This document shows, in pieces, positions 14,647 to 16,266 of a stretch of 16,266 bases of DNA (positions are counted from its first letter, which is position 1; every line of letters starts with the position of its first letter). Below the pieces are notes generated by a model. It was not told where the DNA came from and searched no databases. It was given only the letters and a program-made list of their open reading frames with translations. The position numbers and the translations under genes were made by a program. The stretch covers positions 1 through 16,266 of the forward strand of contig JBKCIQ010000046.1 of NCBI GenBank assembly GCA_046302135.1, read 5' to 3'. The stretch comes from AM-1111 sp046302135 (GTDB taxonomy: Bacteria > Bacteroidota > Bacteroidia > B-17B0 > Aurantibacillaceae).

Positions 14647-14871
14647 TTACTTTTTGACTTTATTGTAAAGTTTTTTACTTGCATAAGCTGCCCCAGCAAC
14701 TGCCAGAAAAGTGATACCTCCGTCAATCGGAATACACGGCGGAGGCCAACATGGCGGTTGTAAGCCCCCGGTTGGCGGCGGCGGCGGCGGCGGCAATTGC
14801 GACTTCAAAAAGAAAGTTACCAAAATAAAAAGGAAAGTAAAAGATAATTTGGGTTTTGTGAACAATTTCAT
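14647..14871 (-). CDS. Tiny PID-CTERM proline-rich exosortase substrate
   Basis: This 74-residue protein consists almost only of sorting signals. Residues 1-25 are a signal peptide (FLFILVTFFLKSQ). Residues 26-47 are the candidate mature part: seven prolines, TGGLQ, then PPCWPPPC, with cysteines at 41 and 46. Residues 48-74 are a PID-CTERM sorting signal: PIDGG (48-52), a short hydrophobic helix (ITFLAVAGAAYA), and a basic tail (SKKLYNKVKK). This tripartite layout (motif, helix, positive tail) is the exosortase recognition pattern, and PIDGG is the Bacteroidota version. It is encoded directly upstream of the exosortase and is probably its substrate. The mature piece would be about 22 residues after both cleavages. 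The poly-proline tract (CCG codons) should stall ribosomes and need EF-P. Function of the mature peptide is unknown. Confidence 0.8.
   Translation of the reverse strand: MKLFTKPKLSFTFLFILVTFFLKSQLPPPPPPPTGGLQPPCWPPPCIPIDGGITFLAVAGAAYASKKLYNKVKK
14774..14794. repeat. (GGC)7 trinucleotide repeat within the PID-CTERM gene
   Basis: Seven perfect GGC units on the plus strand are read on the minus strand as the CCG proline codons of the poly-Pro tract. It lies in a patch of unusually high GC in an AT-rich window. Slippage would add or remove whole prolines without a frameshift. Confidence 0.9.
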
Positions 14872-14891
14872 TTTTGCCAGGATATAGGATT

Positions 14892-14921
14892 CAAAGTTAA
14901 TTTTTTTTAGAGAAATATCAA
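14892..14921 (-). promoter_or_regulatory. Promoter for the PID-CTERM/exosortase operon
   Basis: On the minus strand a TTG (14921-14919, as ATTG) is followed after 19 bp by TAACTTTG (14899-14892), a full TAnnTTTG match at correct spacing. Transcription would begin about 14886, giving a leader of about 15 nt before the ATG at 14871. It lies back-to-back with the plus-strand promoter of the Wzz/GumC-like gene. Confidence 0.6.
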
Positions 14922-14954
14922 TTTGGCTATTGATTGATTATTACATTATCTTTG
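14922..14954 (+). promoter_or_regulatory. Promoter for the Wzz/GumC-like gene
   Basis: TTTG (14922-14925) and TATCTTTG (14947-14954) match the Bacteroidota -33 and -7 consensus exactly, with 21 bp between. Transcription would begin about 14960-14962. The -33 element adjoins that of the divergent exosortase operon with no base between them, so the two promoters probably share regulation. Confidence 0.62.
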
Positions 14955-14994
14955 TTAAATAAATGATTTTTGATTGGCAACGGATAAAGTTTCT

Positions 14995-16266
14995 GTGAAA
15001 TCCGAAAAAAAAACAAAGTCCGAAGGTTTTGACCTTAAGGACTTAAATTTTGTATTTCGGATAATTGTAAGAAACTGGTACATTCCAATTTTCACCGGGG
15101 TGGTTGCATGGATTATTGCTTTTTTATACAGTTATAAGTTAATTGAAGTTTATCAAGCAAGAGCTGAATTGTTACTTAGGGCAAACACGGAGTATTACCA
15201 GTCTGCTGTAATCAATGAAAAGAGTTATTACGGTAACACCTACCAGACATACATTGATAACACCAATGAGACTAGGGTAATTACTTCTTATAACACCGTT
15301 ATGGAAACGGTCTTAAGACTTAAGGAACGATTAGAGGTTTCTTATTTCATAATAGGTAAAGTTAAGACGACTGAGGAATTCGATTTTTTACCGATAAACG
15401 TAAGTGTTAAAAATATATCTTCTGGCATGTACCACAAGAGATTTAACTTTCGGTTTGTAGATATAAATAATTACGTTTTAGGTTATGTTAATAGAGAAGG
15501 AAAGAAGGTAGAAATAAAAAATAGCTTTAATAAGCCGGTTTTTACCCCAGATTTTGTTTTTGATATTACAAAAAAAATTAGTGTTGGCAATGGTGTCGTT
15601 TCAAAAATGAACAATCTCAACTATCAATTTGAAATAAATGATATTGAAAGCCTTGTTTCCAAATATACCTCATCAATAAAGGTTGAAAACCCTCAATATA
15701 CAAACTCACTTCGTATATATCTAAGTGATGTCATTCCTAATCGTGCGGTTATTATTTTAGATACGCTCATTGAAGTATACTCAAAAAACACATTGAAATC
15801 AAAAATTGATATTAATAAGAATACGTTAAGATATATTAGTAGACAAATTGACACCATTAATAATAAGTTGAAACATTACCAGGACACCATTCAAAGGTAT
15901 AAAGAAGCCGGTGAAATACTCGGCGAAATTCAGAGGCAAGAGCAGGATTATTTCGCTGATTTGGGCAAATATCAAAATGAAATTGATGTTTTTAAAATGA
16001 GGATTCAGGCAATGAAGGACCTGGAAAATTATATCATTGAAGATAAAGACCCGCAGTTCTTACCGCCTAGTGTTTATCTTATAAGAGAAGATGCTTTTTT
16101 AAACAAGGCTGTAGAAGATTTATATAACAAACAATTAAAGTTGAATGTAATTTTATTGACATCAACAGAAAATAATTTTTCAGTAACTCAAATAAAAGAT
16201 GCAATTAATAAAGTTAAGATTGAACTACTCATTTACTTAACCAATTCCAAAAGAGCAGCTCAAAAT
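14995..16266 (+). CDS. Wzz/GumC-like polysaccharide chain-length/export protein (3' end beyond window)
   Basis: The frame is open from 14974 to the window end (at least 424 codons from the GTG at 14995), and the protein is cut by the right edge. After a charged N-terminus comes FDLKDLNFVFRIIVRNWYIP (residues 12-31), then a membrane helix (about 29-46), the layout of Wzz/GumC/Wzc polysaccharide co-polymerases in Bacteroidota. A periplasmic alpha/beta region follows (YQARAELLLRA near 55-65, and the RPxYTNSLRIYLSD-like segment around 240 that is normal for the family). A long coiled coil spans residues 283-348 (from ISRQIDTINNKLKHYQDTI). These proteins control polymer length or export of exopolysaccharide, and many carry a C-terminal tyrosine kinase not visible here. 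Start candidates are GTG (14995) and TTG (14974); no ATG is in frame. GTG is my choice, given the upstream promoter and the leader spacing. Confidence 0.82.
   Translation, partial: MKSEKKTKSEGFDLKDLNFVFRIIVRNWYIPIFTGVVAWIIAFLYSYKLIEVYQARAELLLRANTEYYQSAVINEKSYYGNTYQTYIDNTNETRVITSYNTVMETVLRLKERLEVSYFIIGKVKTTEEFDFLPINVSVKNISSGMYHKRFNFRFVDINNYVLGYVNREGKKVEIKNSFNKPVFTPDFVFDITKKISVGNGVVSKMNNLNYQFEINDIESLVSKYTSSIKVENPQYTNSLRIYLSDVIPNRAVIILDTLIEVYSKNTLKSKIDINKNTLRYISRQIDTINNKLKHYQDTIQRYKEAGEILGEIQRQEQDYFADLGKYQNEIDVFKMRIQAMKDLENYIIEDKDPQFLPPSVYLIREDAFLNKAVEDLYNKQLKLNVILLTSTENNFSVTQIKDAINKVKIELLIYLTNSKRAAQN

Overview
The window looks like a chromosomal segment of a low-GC member of the Bacteroidota (Flavobacteriia, Sphingobacteriia or a relative; genus not identifiable). 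The signs are a type IX secretion (T9SS) C-terminal sorting domain, a PorV/PorQ-like outer-membrane protein, a FadL/OmpP1 protein with Bacteroidota features, a PID-CTERM/exosortase locus, and promoter elements of the Bacteroidota type (TTTG, then about 19-23 bp, then TAnnTTTG). Shine-Dalgarno sequences are weak or absent. Genes are tightly packed, no gene-free stretch exceeds 155 bases, and I saw no tRNA, rRNA, CRISPR array, insertion sequence or phage gene.

Layout, left to right. (1) metF (methylenetetrahydrofolate reductase, + strand) converges on a two-gene minus-strand operon: a PorV/PorQ-like beta-barrel followed by a 713-aa helix-hairpin-helix/beta-barrel protein. (2) A minus-strand pair for a CMP-activated nonulosonic acid (sialic, legionaminic or pseudaminic type): a CBS-domain/DegT aminotransferase fusion and a CMP-sugar cytidylyltransferase. 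(3) Divergent from it, a plus-strand pair of unknown role: a small vWA protein with an intact MIDAS and a 371-aa protein with a metal-site-like Cys cluster and a possible DNA-binding C-terminus. (4) A minus-strand operon fadL - SGNH-fold lipoprotein - secreted alpha/beta hydrolase, which reads as ester or lipid hydrolysis plus uptake at the outer membrane. The SGNH protein appears to lack its catalytic serine. (5) A minus-strand operon: a tiny PID-CTERM protein, an exosortase, a small exosortase-associated membrane protein, and glyA (serine hydroxymethyltransferase). (6) Divergent from this, a Wzz/GumC-like polysaccharide chain-length or export protein (+) that runs off the right edge; it was recovered by direct translation from a GTG start.

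The most interesting part is (5)-(6). A complete-looking minimal protein-sorting module (substrate, sorting transpeptidase/protease, partner) lies head-to-head with an exopolysaccharide gene, and two near-perfect promoters share one 33-bp core on each strand with almost touching -33 elements. The substrate would be only about 22 residues after processing, mostly proline with two cysteines, and its poly-proline tract is encoded by a GC-rich trinucleotide repeat. This fits the known exosortase/exopolysaccharide link, but here the cargo is almost nothing except sorting signals.

Both convergent gene pairs end in 4-bp overlaps of their stop codons, and several genes start with GTG or TTG. All functional assignments rest on reading motifs by eye; no database search was possible.
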